A stretch of 64,000 nt of DNA from Telmatactis stephensoni (GCA_029948255.1 JALIZF010001919.1:1364001-1428000), one strand, 5' to 3'. Shown: positions 1 through 13,776, numbered from the stretch's first letter. The notes: a model not told the origin generated them from the letters alone. Numbers and translations are program-made.

Positions 1-89
1 ATGCTGATTAATGTACAAAGACTGGATTAGTCTTGGGTCGTTATTATTCGAGGTATTCGGCATGTAGCGGCGGTGCATAAGTTGGGAGC

Positions 90-2287
90 CTAGGCATTCT
101 GGGCATGAATCCGTAAAGAGTTGGACTGTTCAAAGAACATGTCTTCTTCTTCGTCGTCTTCTTCTTCCTCCCTGTAAACATTGTTGTGGGAGGAAGTCTT
201 GTTTTGTTCTCTTTCTTTTTCGTCTTTTTTCAACTTCATTCTTCGATTTTGAAACCAAACTTTGACTTGCCGTTCGGTTAGATTCATAGATTTTGCTATT
301 TCAAGCCTTCGCGTGCTGCAGAGATATTTGTTAAAATGGAATTCCTTCTCAAGCTCAAGGAGTTGTTTGTTATTGTAGCTTGTTCGATGGCGTTTGGAGA
401 TCTTTCTTCCTGCAGAAATAAAGAATAATTCTAAGAAATATTGATGAAAATAAAAAAATACAATAGTATTAAAATAGTTTTTTATTTTTACCGTATGGTT
501 ATCTCCACTCACTTGAACTACAAAATGAAGGCAATGATTGTGGATCCGTTTCGAATGTTTAGTTCCAAGAGATTCAAGCAGTTCTCTGCTCTGTACGAAC
601 CAAAAGCGATCTACCCACTACTAACATAGTCTTATTCTTTCTATTTGGAACAGCTACAGTACTTTCAACAATAGATGAATCTTCTTTTAGGATTTTAAAA
701 GCTGTTATATCATGCAAAATGGCTACCACATCTTTATCAAGCTTATGACACATGCAAGCACTCCAAAAGGTGTCATTTCTCACACTTTCCTACATGTACA
801 TATTTGTTGAGTAATTATGTACTAGAAACCTAATTCAATAACATCGGTCTCATTAAAATCCAATTTTGTACATTACTAGACAAAATGATTTATTATTATT
901 ATATTATTTTAGAAATGGCTACCTCCAGCACAAGAAAGTTCAACATTATTAACCTAGGCTTGCCCTTTGGCTCTTGTAACTTGTCCTAAGAGAACGAAAT
1001 TCGACCACAGGTTACGTTAAAGCTGCTTCTTAAGACTTCTCGTTTTTCTGGGGTCCTTTGGGAGAACTAAAGGCTCAAAACTAAGAAAGCGTTTCTTTCT
1101 CTCTTGAAAGGAAGAGGATGAAGAAGACATACATTGCGCATTCTTCCAATTTTCTGTACACTTTGTCGCATTAGAGTACAATTTTGATCACTGACCGAAA
1201 TAGAGAAAAATTCCTAAACACTGGTTGACAATTCATTGCGAGAACATGTCTTTTCGTTTCAATTTTTGCGGTTTTTGTGGCGCGTTTTTCTTTTTACTCT
1301 CACAAGAGCTTCCAGCGACAACTGAGAGGAGGTCGCTTCGTCAAACCACCAGAAAGATGAGAAGAACCCTGATCACAGAAGACGATTTTCAGCGCTTTTT
1401 AAGTACTACACAAATAATCAGATAAAGTAGAATGAAAACAAGTGCTTTGAAAGGATACAGGAGAATTTTCCACCAAATTCGCAATGGCACATCTTGAGTT
1501 CTTAGATCTTTACCAAGACGCTCACACAATCCTTGAGTCAGAAGATCACGTTCGAAGGTCCATGAGTTACCCAATAAATGACACAGTATGAACAACTATT
1601 TGGTCTTATATTTAGTATCAACGAAACCATTAATCATCCGATGCTATACATTGTCGCTGGTACCGCTAACGGAGTGACAATGTCATAGCAAGCTTTAGCG
1701 TGTCAACAGAAGCTTACTGAATCCATCCTACATGAGCTTAGCAAATGTCATCTCTAACCTACGAACTGCTATCAGACGTGTTTTCTTAAAATCGAAAAGT
1801 ATCAAACAAAACAGAATTTGAGCTTATGGAACTTTATTTACTCTAGGAGGATGCGAAATGTCATTTTTTTGAAAGAAAGAGGTCACCATCGCGACGGGCC
1901 AAATTGGGTCTCGCAATCTAGTGGGTGTCAACTTTGCTTTAAAAACCCTTGACTTTATAAGCACAAATAAATCAACTGTCTAAAATTTAATAACAACATA
2001 CCATTTCCCTCAGCAAGGCCTTTTTTCGTTTTCATCCACGGATAGATAGGCTGGAGAAGGTAGTTGGGTGCTTGGGTGTTGATGCTGCCATAATTCCAAT
2101 CTTGGGCACCTCTTGCTCCATACCATCTCGGGGGCCGCTCGTTAGAAGGTGATGGACTCAAGAGAGGAATACGAGAGTCTTGTTGTAACGCTCCGTAACG
2201 ACATTCACTGGTCTTAGACAGCTGCGACGTTGACACGTTTTGTTGAAGAAGGATTTCTGGAGTCGGATAAGAATTTGAAAAGTCCAT
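90..2287 (-). CDS. Hox2-like (anthox7/8-type) homeodomain protein
   Basis: Two coding exons on the minus strand, 2287-2002 and 409-90, encode 201 residues. The intron begins gtatgt, ends ctgcag, and is phase 1. Residues 82-85 are the hexapeptide core YPWM, which binds PBC cofactors. The homeodomain spans about residues 100-159 and has the invariant W48, Q50, N51 and R53; [11 protein letters not shown] and [12 protein letters not shown] are typical of paralogue group 2. The first exon has a Ser/Pro-rich stretch near residues 43-50. The C-terminus has an unusual acidic run ([10 protein letters not shown]) before FFEQ. It should act in the nucleus as a DNA-binding regulator of body patterning. 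The start is the first Met of the exon-1 frame. The Hox call is secure; the exact anthozoan orthologue (anthox7, 8a or 8b) is not. Confidence 0.88.
410..2001 (-). other. Intron of the Hox2-like gene
   Basis: This 1.6-kb intron separates the YPWM exon from the homeobox exon, the usual Hox arrangement. I see no gene in it; short open frames on both strands lack recognisable motifs. No obvious transposon ends were found. Confidence 0.7.
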
Positions 2288-2303
2288 GATTATCTCGCGA
2301 AGT

Positions 2304-2313
2304 TGATTTATGG
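2304..2313 (+). promoter_or_regulatory. Hox-PBC-type composite site upstream of the Hox2-like gene
   Basis: TGATTTATGG lies 17-26 bases before the start codon of the minus-strand Hox gene. It matches the known PBX-Hox composite consensus (TGAT half-site followed by a TTAT-type Hox half-site). The match is seen in the sequence; function is inferred, and a single 10-mer can occur by chance. Confidence 0.35.
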
Positions 2314-3339
2314 CTCATTGACATGCCAACCTACTCCGACAGATCGCGATAAAACTAAAACAAGCAATGATTACATAGTCATGTGACTGAGTGACAGCCA
2401 ATAGAAAAACGTAAAATTCACAAGTGGTAATGAGATCTGGTGAAAACCATGGAAATGATTGGAAGGGACAGAAGAAAGTTGTAGAAAGAGAGGACCTTTT
2501 TTGCAAGGGATGGAAAAGGGATTAATATGTCAAGGAGCGGTTTTTCCTTTTCAAAACATTTATCGCTTTCAGGCGACAACAGTAACATCAACTACTTCCA
2601 CTGCACTTCGACCTCTCTCATTAAACGCAGTGGACGACGTAGATATTTAAGGGCACTTTTAACGACACTTTAACTAAAAGATACCAGAAAGGTTGCTTGA
2701 CCCTGATATATGCACCATATTGATCAGTCGGTTCTTGTCAGACAGGCTTCGGGAGATGATTTATGGCTGAAGCGGGATACCAACCAGATATGGCTAAGAA
2801 CCACATGATTGAATTACCAACCAAGCCCTGCTATTGGTTGATTTAGCATGCTACGGATTCTTATCGAGACACGAAGTCTACTTCTATGGAATAACAAGTT
2901 TTACCGCCAACTCTATGATTAATGACCTGCCAGCAAGGAAGCGCTTTAAGAACATAAGTGAGGGAATAGGAAATTGATTTGTTGCAAATGAATTGCTCAG
3001 TCTTTGATGATCGAGAACTTGAACCACTTAGAGACATTATTAACCTGAAAAAAACATAAAACCAGGAAGAAAATTGAACAAAAAGATGCGCGCTTTCAGG
3101 AAATTGTTGCATCCTTTTTATCCAGTTAAAGTTTTTGACATTTTCTTCGATAGCTCATGCCCTTGATGGTCGTCATAAAAAGAATAAAAGAAGATAAAGG
3201 CTTGTGATTTATGAGTTCCAGGAAGGTCGACCTTTAATTTATAACTATTAGATTTTTGTTCTGAGAATTGACTTTTCTACTCAGTTTGCTGAACTTTTGT
3301 AATCCCTTCTTTTTCTCATTAACAACACATGGCAACTTT
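2314..3339. other. Intergenic, no gene seen
   Basis: Presumed upstream (promoter-side) region of the Hox2-like gene. Only short open frames without motifs are present. Confidence 0.5.
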
Positions 3340-3480
3340 CTATACCCCTCCTTCCGCTTTCTTTCTTTCTTTCTTTCTTCCTTCCTTCCCGTTTCTGTCT
3401 GTCTGTCTCTTTCTTTCTTTCTTTCTGTCTGTCTTTCTTTCTTCCTTTAATTGCTTTCTTTCTTTCTTTCTTTCTTTCCT

Positions 3481-3532
<52 letters not shown>
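3340..3532. repeat. (CTTT)n-rich microsatellite, left block
   Basis: Mixed CTTT, CTTC and CTGT tetranucleotides run for about 190 bases, purest after 3485. Open frames here read as repeated FLS or KKER and are low-complexity artefacts. Confidence 0.95.
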
Positions 3533-3533
<1 letters not shown>

Positions 3534-3540
3534 TGAAAGG

Positions 3541-4056
3541 ATAGCTAAACATAAGGTTACTACTATGTATAAGATAAGAAATAAGACTGCTCCTAGTTAT
3601 CTAAATGACAAATTCACTACAGTTAATAGTACCAAGTCCTATAACTTAAGAGAGAGCGAGGTAAATTTTAATTTACCTTTGCCTAAAACAGAATATTTAA
3701 AAAGATCATTCTTCTATCAAGGGCCCAAACTGTGGAACTCCCTTTCGACAGATGCTAAAAAATTCAATTTAAAACACTCTTGTCATTTAAAAGCAAGATC
3801 AATAACTATTCAGTTCTTACTGACAGTTCCGAATAATCTAGCTTTTTAATTGTAGAATTATTACTCAAAATATCTTTATCATCCCTATGTCTATTATACT
3901 ATGACATTATACTATCATTTTATCCCTTTCCATATGTACATATAATTTCATGGCACGACTTTTATACTGTAAACCAGTTGTATAACTGATAAATTAAAAT
4001 TTCGTGGATAAATAAAGATCATTCATTCATTCATTCATTCATTCATTCATTCATTC
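3541..4056 (+). pseudogene. 5'-truncated LINE: reverse-transcriptase C-terminus with (ATTC)n tail
   Basis: The frame from about 3541 to 3849 reads like the C-terminal segment of CR1/L2-type non-LTR reverse transcriptases: YKIRNKTAPSYL, then YNLRESEVNFNLP, KTEYLKRSFFYQGPKLWNSL, and a stop. It is followed by about 170 bases of 3' UTR, then AATAAA and nine or so ATTC units, a typical LINE tail. No catalytic domain remains, so it is a dead 5'-truncated copy. It sits between two CTTT arrays. The clade assignment is approximate. Confidence 0.75.
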
Positions 4057-4257
<201 letters not shown>

Positions 4258-7200
4258 CAGTTTATCCACTGCCCGATAGGCATTAAATCAATGGATAGTA
4301 CTTTCAGTCTTCCTACAATCGGAACTACTAGCTGGTCTCGACCATAGGTGTTCATATTGAAGGGGTTCCAACTACTTTTAACATTCATCAATTTTTCCCG
4401 CGTGTGGCAAGCGATTGGTCTTAGGGGGACTTCTACTATAAAAGGCGCTTTCCAATCAGCTGTCCAATAAGAGCTTCCGGCCGTTTTGTTAATCACCGTC
4501 ATCATCATCATCATCATCATCACATAATAATGATATGATAACAATTGATTTTCACAACATACCTGTTTATCTCCCATGTCTTTCAAGACACTTTAGCCAG
4601 TCATCAATAGTTGTTACGTCATATTGCGTCAAATCAAACCAGTATTTCAAAACAACATTGTTTCGCATTATGACATCAAAAAGCATCACGCTAAAAGACA
4701 ACTGATTCCTCTGATAGCCTTTGAAGATCTTTGATTTGCAAACTGTAACTGTGCGTGACCATAAAGGTACTTATCCTGCACACTTGTAAACAGTGCGTCG
4801 CACACTTTGCCCAATGTTTTCACAAGCTAGACTTCCGCATGCTTGGTAAATTGATGGCCATGCAGTCTCCTTTCCTTCGATAGTGGTTTCGTAAAGCCTC
4901 ATGCAGAAACAAGTGGTATATGATGTTGTCCTCCACACATTATTGAGAAGTTTGATTGTAAGAAATGTCCTTTATTCCATATTGCCAAAAATACATAATC
5001 CCTAGAATTGCGTCCTAAGCCTTGCTTACTTATCCATCTGTTGTTCATAGCCAAGACAAGTGTTATCTAGTAAAGAAAACAATATAATTTTATGAAATTC
5101 TTATTGATTCTTTATTAACTTATCGATATCTTCAGTTGTTACATAATTATTCAATTACATGTTGCAGCGCATCTTGTTTTCGATAATAGCCTAGATTTAT
5201 ATGTGAGTTGTGTTTGAGAAGGTTCTGCTGTTCTTTCCGGCCTTTTAACCACAAGAGTTTCAGTTAATTTCGGTTTCTCTTGTTTCCCCCCTTCAGATCA
5301 CCAAAGACAAATTAACACACACAAACTGAGCTGCGAATGCTGTGTAAATTGACGAAGAAGTTATGAAATTAGAGAGAATACTAATCATTCTCCTCCCTTC
5401 CCCTACCCCCATAAATTGATGCGGTAGTGTATATGTGAGAGATATCCTCCCCTCCCTCGTGCTTTGTTGCAATACTGAGCCTACTAAGAATTAATATGAG
5501 TGAATTGGCGGCAATATTTTTCAAGATCCATATGACTAGTATAAAAATCGATGACTCAAATCATGGATCATGATTCAGTGCAGTTAAGAAGCAAATCCGC
5601 TGTGACGGGAGCCAGTCAGTCGTCTCGTACAAGGTGTTTACAAGATTGAACCGCTTTTGGACAGCGTGATATGTTTTGGTCCACTCATCCACTCATTTCT
5701 ATAAATAACCTCAAAATAAAAATAAGAATAAAAACAAATATACGATCGGCAATAAGTTTGAAAAGCAAGTTTTACGAAATGACCTAGCTTCGCAACAGAG
5801 ACGCCGTGACATGTAACTCAAAAGGTGCGTCTTTAATTGGCCAGTTTCAAAAATGCTTGATACCGAGGCTAAGATAGAAAAACAAAGGAAACTAGCCATA
5901 TTTTCAAGATTGGTCAATTGCGCATGCCTATCTGTTTGATTCCATTGGACGGTGATTTGTTCTGCCTTGTTAGTAACAGCTTCACAGCAGAAACTGTTGA
6001 TGATTCATTCCCAGGTGTATATTATATTGTATTATCATAATCCAAACAAGATAAACAGCGCTTTAATAAAGACAATTGTTGGCAGTGCTTAAGCTTAGCA
6101 CCCTGTTAGCGCCTTGTTGGCAATTAACCTTGGAGAGAATGGACTGCGGAAATTGCGGAGTATTGTCCATGTCTTTTTATTTTGATCAGATAAAGAAAGG
6201 GAAGACCAGTGTATTGTAAAAGAAGAAGAAGAAATTAGCACTTGCCTTCAATCACTTCATCAGTCAAATCAAGTCAATTTTGTGACAATTGGACAGTTTT
6301 GTAAATTCAATTATGGGTTTTAAAAGAAGAATGAGCTAAGGCCGAAAGAATAAACTGTAAGTTGTCGTGTTAACCCTCTACAAATTGAACCTTCAGTGAT
6401 TTTGAAAAACATGTGCAAAATAATTCCAAGAACTATGCTGAAGGGGTCATACACGATCATCTTTCAGTCAAGTTTGTAGAATGTTTACGTATTTACTGGT
6501 ATTGTTACGTATCCTAAAAGGTCAACTAATTTCGTATCAGTATCTACGGTGTGGACATACGGTACAGTTACGGTTACCTGATTCGGTTACAGTACGGAAA
6601 AATCCAATACCAAACCGTTCCCCATGTACACGAACTTTGCTCTTTCACCATCAAGTTTGTACTGAACAAACGTTAAGATTAAAAAAGTAGCATTCAGTCT
6701 AAATCTAAATATACATGCCTGGAGAATTACCCCTCGGCTCTAAACGTATTGTAATGAACATTCCTCAAGACTCAAGACTGGAGGCAACTGTGTGTGTTGT
6801 AAAGCTGAAATAGGATAATGCATTTAGTACTGCAAATTAACCCAGAATTTTAGAAGAGTAAACCAAGAAGTCGATCGTTTCTTTTCGGAGTAAAGTAACA
6901 GCTGCTCTGCATGCAAAGGGATATATTTCGTATTTCGTGAACTCATCCTCTACAGACCGATCTCAATTCTGTAGAGAAAGTGTCTCCATCATCTTCATGC
7001 GAAAAAAGATTCTTTGTTCTAAACCGGGAAATTCCCTAGTGTCTTCTTGATTAAGGTATTCTGAATAAAGAATCTTATACTTTAAAAGGCAAGCCAAACG
7101 AGGTATATAATATTCTATGAAGTGTTAGCACCCTATGTTGTGTATGGGCCTAAAAAAATTGAATTTCTTTAATTGTCCGGAAGACTCCTTCCAGTGACTC

Positions 7201-10200
7201 CCAGGAGAATGGTGACTTTCTTTATTGTATTGGAAACAGATGGACTCAGTTTATGTTTGAAATGCTTGGTGAATATTTGGCTGATGTGCCACGTAAAGCC
7301 GTGCGTCACGTGCATATGACGTCACTGCATATTCCCCACGTGACCGCACAACTCGATCTAAAATTGTTAGGTCATTGTGATAAGGGAAACAACCCTCAGA
7401 AACGATCCACGCCGGCCATGGAAAGATTTACACTGCCTTGGTGTAACGTGAATAACCTTACCAAGTATTAAACAGAAACAGAAACACGATTTAAATAATG
7501 AACAATACTGCATGATTTGTAAACGAACTCACTTTTGTATAATTGACACACGTCATTCAAAGTTGGCTACATCACGTGATAAAGTGGAGCCTTTACGTCA
7601 AGCCTTCTGTCATGAAAGAACTCTTCCAACAGTAATTTCAGGAAACTGAAATTTGTGCTTTACAACGGCTTTTTTGTACATTGATAAAATGAAATAATGA
7701 GAACTGTACATGCAATTTCTGAAGCTAAACTCGAGAGTGAGGCTACTGGCTGGCGTTTTTTTCTATTGAATCAAAGTTATTCAACATATGAGTGAATCCA
7801 ACCGTTTTCAGAGAAAAAGTTTTATCGACGAAAGTCATTTTCTAGGATACTTACTATAGAGAGCTTCAAAATCTATTGAGATACTTTACTTTGAAAATAT
7901 AGTATCCACAAGATACATCATTGTAAATTGTTAAACAGATCTTTCTAAGGTTAAGCCAGATGTTCATCATTTGTCGCGGAGTTGAATAAAAAAAGATGAC
8001 GACGACGATGACGATGAAGATGATGATCCCAGTACTTGATAATAATTTCATGGGAAAAATTGCTACGAAAATGGAAATTTTTGATAGCGCTTTAGAAACC
8101 ATTTTATACTTGTCTTTCTTCGATTCTGAATTAGATCTTTGCTATCAATCAATAAATGATAGACAAAAACTATTTGAGAAATACCTTTAAGTTATTTAAG
8201 ACTTAAATATTTATGCTTTCCTTGTAATTTGTTTCAGCCTGTTAAGTGAATTAAACATCTTCTTAGCTAATATCACAGATTCTTCATATTTCTTCTGGAT
8301 TTCTTTGGAACATCTTTAGCTTCACTACTGATGCCATTACAGCGCACATATGTTATTACTGATAACATTAAAATTGTAAAAATCTAACAAATCATAACTT
8401 TTCTTAAATGAGATGACACATACTCACCAAGTGTGAGAATCAATTTTACGACGGGAAATCAACCAAACGAAGTGAGAGGAGACACAATGGCGCGCCTTCT
8501 TTACCAAACTACATTCCACTTTTCGCAACAACTCTGTCATTTTAGTGAACATCAATTCTTAACGCATACTAACGCAGCGAACCACTATCGAAACTTCTCT
8601 GTATGAATGCTGAAGAAATAGATAGTAGACCAGTGTTCGTGCAGAGCTAAGTATTGAGACCCAGGTCAGTGGAAATCATAAATCAAAACTGAGCGGACAG
8701 CATGCAGATTGCATTTCACCGACCAAAAATTCAACTGAGTAAAAATATTGTTGATATATCACCTTGAAAATGTTTCCAACTTTTCTTATGAATCTAAATG
8801 TTTTCAAGATATCGTTATTGTGCAATAAACTATTTTTGAGACCTTTTTGTTGCCATTTCTAAAAGGTTGTTTTTGGATTTGCACAGACGTGATTCATGTT
8901 TGGTCCTGCCCACTTACCATGGAGCTGTCTGACCAAACTATGCAGCGAATGATTTATAATTTCACCTAGACTCTTATCATCTTTGCCAGCCAAATCTCTC
9001 ATCTCCATTTCACATGCAACAGAACTGATACTCATGACAGAAATTGATTTAGGAATTCCTTGTAAAGGATTGGTCTTCCAAAAAGGAAAATCATAACAAT
9101 CAAAGCACGACAGAGTTTGAAAGTTAGCATTCTCCATCTTAAGGATAATTAGGATGTTCTTAAAAAGCTTTATCTGAGTTGAGCTGGATTTTAACCGAAA
9201 TGTTGATGAGCCTCTTGTATGTTTTAAGATCGCAGCACTCGGCAATGTTATTGTTTCTGTAGTTACTGTTTTGATTATTAAAGAAGCCGACAGCTTCCTT
9301 GTAGTTTCACCATGTTTGCTGACTTAACCTGTAGACTTGTCTACAAAAATGAGTTTTAAGTCAAATAAAATGACAAAAAATTCACAATAACATTCGACAT
9401 TTTGAAACCTTATAGTCTACTTGACATTCTCTCGTGAGTATTTATCGTGTGGAGCTTTTTGACATTGACGTGTTTTGGACATAAAATATGATTTAGGATG
9501 GCTAGTCCCCTTTCAGAGGTTAACCTTGTATAAATGTTGAGTTGGCCTCAAAGTTGAATCGATTGTAGTGAGTAGGGATGTACAACTCCTATCTGTCTAA
9601 CATGGCTTGTAAGGACACGGATTTTTAAAGCACAAATGCCAGGGATTTGCCTAACTGTAACGTGATCAAAAAATGGACGGTAACCCTACACGACAAAAAG
9701 GTAGATAGTAGCATACTTTTACTAACGCAGTTTTAAAGTAAAAAATCTAAAAAAAGGATATATTACAAATGTCTTTGGCCCCAAAAATGTCTTCTGTGCT
9801 TGAAAAATAACGCATTTTTAGCCACTGACTCATGTTTTTTATCTCTTTTCGTGAATTGTTCAGTTTGGCGCGAAAGCCAATTCTAAACGTGTTAACGAAG
9901 TTAGTGGTTAATTGGATGTAGTGGTTCTTGGGGAGAATACTTCAGTTTCTAAATCTATGAATTTAATTACAGATCAAGAAGATGTTCATAAATAATTATA
10001 AATTCATAGAAATCAGTGATACATAGCACAACTACAACAGCATGTGTTTACCAAGCTCCGAATCTACAGAATCTTTTCAGTGGTGAACAAGGATCTGAAT
10101 GAGGTGTGTTTCATACCCGGCCTTTGCTTATTAAAGCCTTGTTACATCACTACTTAAGAAGTCTTTTTTTGCTTAGAAAATCGATGGCGGGATTCTAGTC

Positions 10201-12801
10201 CATCAAGCTTATGTAACTACAATCTAGGAATACTCTTAATTTCTTTCCTACCAAAAAAGGTCTTCATTTTAGAGCCACGGATCAGTGATAAGATTTTTAA
10301 GTAACAACATCAGTCGAACTGATAAAAGGATGAGGTATTCCAAAAGTGAAAGAAGCTTTGCTTTAATAAACAACTTCTTTAGTTTGTAAATTAAATGGTA
10401 AATGTAGCATCAATAAGGTTTAAAAGCACCTTTTCAAGACGGTTTTAATTTGAATCGTCCCATAAAAAGATTGAACATTGTGTACATTGAATGTACAAAG
10501 AAACAAACGAAGGAAGATGCTCTACTTAGTGTTCGACACATTCACACCTTCAAGGTGTCCAAATACTTAGAACTCGAGTTTGTATTTACTCTTTGACAGT
10601 CTGTGTGTTCTAATCCATTGAAAATACTTTTACAACACTATGAATTGAATTGGATCTTGGAGAAATAATTTTGCAAGTGCTTTTAGGTATTCAGTATCTG
10701 TGATGTGTTAGTCGTCTTCCCCAAACAAGCCGACATTACTCAGGAACAGTTTGGCACGTATATATCGTATGGCTCTTAAATATTTCCTTTCTATGTAGTC
10801 TAATTTTTCGACAAAAAGTTTTTCAAGTCTAATTGTGCTTAATTAACGAAGCTAACAACTGTAGAAATTCTGTGTCGGATGTTGGGAAGCTTTGCTACGC
10901 TAGAGATGCACAGAGACTTATCAACTTCATCATTACAATATTTTATAATCGAACACATATTTATTCAATTTTCTTAATATGGATTAACAAAAATTTATTA
11001 ACTTTATGAAACCAGCTTTGAGAATTCAAAAAATGTTTATTTAGGTAGTTGTGCTTCAGTACGCAAAGTATTTCACCATGGTGCTAAGCTTGTCCCAACA
11101 CGATAAGTAAATCAATGGCGCCAACATGGCCGCTTGCATGTATCCCTCTCCAGTGTATTTGAATTGCAAACTAAAAATGCTTGGAAAGCAAATGTTTTAA
11201 GACGGTAGTAAAAGTTTTAACAATAGTATAACTTTGCTGAATGTTTTGGTTTTGGTTTATCACAATGAATAGGTTATTCAGTCCACGGCTGACAGTAAAT
11301 ACATCAAAGAGAGAGAGAAAGAACGTTGTATTTCAATTTACTGTACGTTAAAGAAAATGCTTCTTGCAACTAGCTTATGTTAAGTAATGCGTAATTATTA
11401 TAATACTCAAACCTGTTTTCCCCAGTTTTACAAAAGCATTTTTGAAAGAAGCTAATTGTAGACTAATTCAAGTCTTTTCAAACGTAAAGTTCCTGTTCAC
11501 AAGCAAATACCGCCATTTCCAAGTTTAGCAGAATGGAGTCTTTGATGGATCCATTTCACGCAAGACATTAAAGTTTCGTCAACAGCAAAAATCTGCAGAT
11601 AGTTCCCTTAAATTTTAGATTTTATAGATAGAAATAGACCGTTAATGTTATTACCTTTCCTTTAAAACCCAGAGCGGATAAATCAAAAGAAGACGCGGTA
11701 CACTTTTTAACCCATGATGAATTTCTCAAGACAAACCAAGGCACGTACATTACTTCAGCATGCTTCCTTCGGCAAATGTATGGTCATCCATCTTTTTCAT
11801 TGGTTTAGGAAATCGCTTGCTTTGTGAGAATTATTTATTTGTACTTGAGGTATATTTGTACAATCTAGAACTTAGACAAAATTTTTATTAACAAATGGCC
11901 CCAGAGAACGCGATGCAAATTGCGTATCACATTAATGACTATACTTACAAACTTTAAAAATGTTTTTAAACATGGCCTTTATTTTATAAAAATTCAATAT
12001 GTACGTATATATTACTTTGACAATCTTGCCAAAAATTCATTGAAATAGTAAAGCTTGCAGTACAAAAGTTTATGAATTGCGAAAAGCTCTAGTAGTGCAT
12101 CGCCGAGCCGAGCTTCGACAAGAAGACTAACCAAAGCGGATTAATTGGAATCAAACGCATTTTGAGCATTTGTAGCATTTGGGAACTTTATCGGTCACTA
12201 TTTTAGAAATGACTCATGCATTTATGAAACAATAAAGTACACATCTTTTAAATACAAAATTTGTGGAAATTGAATTGAGAAAGTACATGAACTGCAAAGT
12301 ACAACTGATAGACCATTGTCTACCACAAATCCTTGACAAGTAAGTGTCGAAGACTTATTCTTTGCACCATGCAGTTAAATAGCGCTAAATAAGCTCGAAC
12401 TGACTATCTTATAAACTGTGAATTTGAGTGACAACGAGTGAAAAGCACCACTCGTTAAGGCTCGTGTCTTGTATGAGTTCAGTCTTCGCACCTAATTCGT
12501 TATTCGGCCCGCAGCGAGAATAGTCAGACATAAAGGCTACTTCGCTTCCTTCTTAAACAAGAACCGTCGAGCATTAAGTCTTACCACAAGTATTTCAACA
12601 TAAAATGTCTACGTTTTGCGGAGCTTAGTGCTGAATTTCTTGCTCAGAGTTTGTTGAGTTTGCAGTAATATAAGATGTTCCATCCCAATTTGGGATAGTT
12701 CTTCACTCGTTAACCATGTAGATTTTTGTCCCATAGATAGCCGGCATCCTCAGTTTGTTTGTAAGCATACTTTTTGGATAAAAATCGGCAGGATTTTCTT
12801 C
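4258..12801. other. Long Hox intergenic region, no supported gene
   Basis: About 8.5 kb lie between the LINE/microsatellite block and the middle homeobox gene. I found no homeobox, RNA gene or clear transposon. The longest frame (minus strand, 8859-9245, 128 residues) shows no domain, membrane segment or splice context that I recognise. A short (CAT)n run lies at 4499-4522, and paired E-box/CRE motifs lie at 7289-7346 (listed separately). Any role would be regulatory. Confidence 0.5.
7289..7346. promoter_or_regulatory. Cluster of CACGTG and TGACGTCA motifs
   Basis: Within about 60 bases there are two perfect E-boxes (CACGTG, near 7307 and 7338), a perfect CRE (TGACGTCA, near 7317) and a degenerate CACGTA. 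Such clustering fits a bZIP/bHLH-responsive element. Another TCACGTGA lies near 7574. The motifs are seen; function is inferred. Confidence 0.3.
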
Positions 12802-13776
12802 CTATCTAGTGAAACCTCTTCTCATTCCTCGACTAGTCGGGATTACTGGTTTGTTATCCTTTTTCCACTTCATCCTGCGATTCTGGAACCAAATTTTGAC
12901 TTGTCTTTCTGAGAGTTTCAACATGGAGGCCATTTCGGTGCGTCGTTCTTTGGTCAGATAACGTGTAAAATGGAATTCTTTTTCCAACTCTAATATCTGT
13001 TCTCGATTGTAAGCTTTTCGTCTTCTGTGTTTAAAAGGTTGTTTGAAGTGCCAAGGGGCATTTTCGTCATCTTTTGCCGAGTCTAAGTAGAAAAGAGAGG
13101 AGTAACATCAATAACAATTATGTCATTTGTGAGGACCATTTGAGGGAGTCGACAAAATGATTGAGTACTTTTTATTGACGCACTTTACGTTTGAACAAAA
13201 CATGTTCTTTAACCTTTACTGCTTGAGAGTCTTGGGTGATCGATGTTTTCAAAGACTGTTTTTATAAATTAGAATAACTAGAAATTGTTGTCACCCCAGC
13301 AATCACACAAAGGAATCCGGAATAGAGTTAATCCCTTATATTACTCAACTCAGCATTGTTCATATAGCCCATAAAATCACATTAAAAAGTTCATTCTTTT
13401 GTTTGCTTTGAAATTAATGTACTAGTTAACTTAAGTAGTCTTAGTTACCTTCTTCGTCTGAAAGTTGTGCATCGTTTTTATCACATTTGTTTTCTGAAGG
13501 ACCTGAAGGCGCTGCATTTCGTGAATAGCCAACAATCTTTTTTTCTGAGGACTTTGTATGGTCCTTTTCTTCAAGTGTCGATTCCATTGCCTGGCTGGTA
13601 GAACTCCTCTCGCTGGCTGAATGGAGCATGTTGGACGCCGAGGATGACCTTTCAGTGTCCAAAGGGTAAAAAGGAGTCGGGTAATACGCTCGCATTCCAT
13701 AACCGTATACGAACGGCGGTGTTCCATAAAACCCTTGCGAAGCAAGGGCGTTCGGCGAAGACAGATAAAACTCCAT
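12802..13776 (-). CDS. Anthox1a/HoxE-like (central or posterior type) homeodomain protein
   Basis: Two coding exons on the minus strand, 13776-13449 and 13082-12802, encode 202 residues with a phase-1 GT-AG intron of 366 bases. The homeodomain occupies about residues 128-187 and ends nearly at the C-terminus; helix 3 reads [17 protein letters not shown]. Lys after the Arg-rich arm, [14 protein letters not shown] and RRTEMA recall Hox9-type domains. There is no YPWM, but a lone tryptophan in NAPWHF lies seven residues before the homeodomain, like the tryptophan motif of posterior Hox proteins. The N-terminal half is Ser-rich with a Tyr/Pro-rich start. The gene is clearly a homeobox gene; the Anthox1a assignment rests on these features and on linkage to anterior Hox genes, as described for a coral. 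Confidence 0.85.

Noticed and set aside
8859..9245. 128-residue minus-strand frame in the Hox intergenic region
   Set aside because: No domain, no signal or membrane segment and no splice partner; length is within chance for 64 kb.
13431..13745. 104-residue minus-strand frame overlapping the Anthox1a-like exon 1
   Set aside because: It is an out-of-frame shadow of the homeobox gene's first exon.
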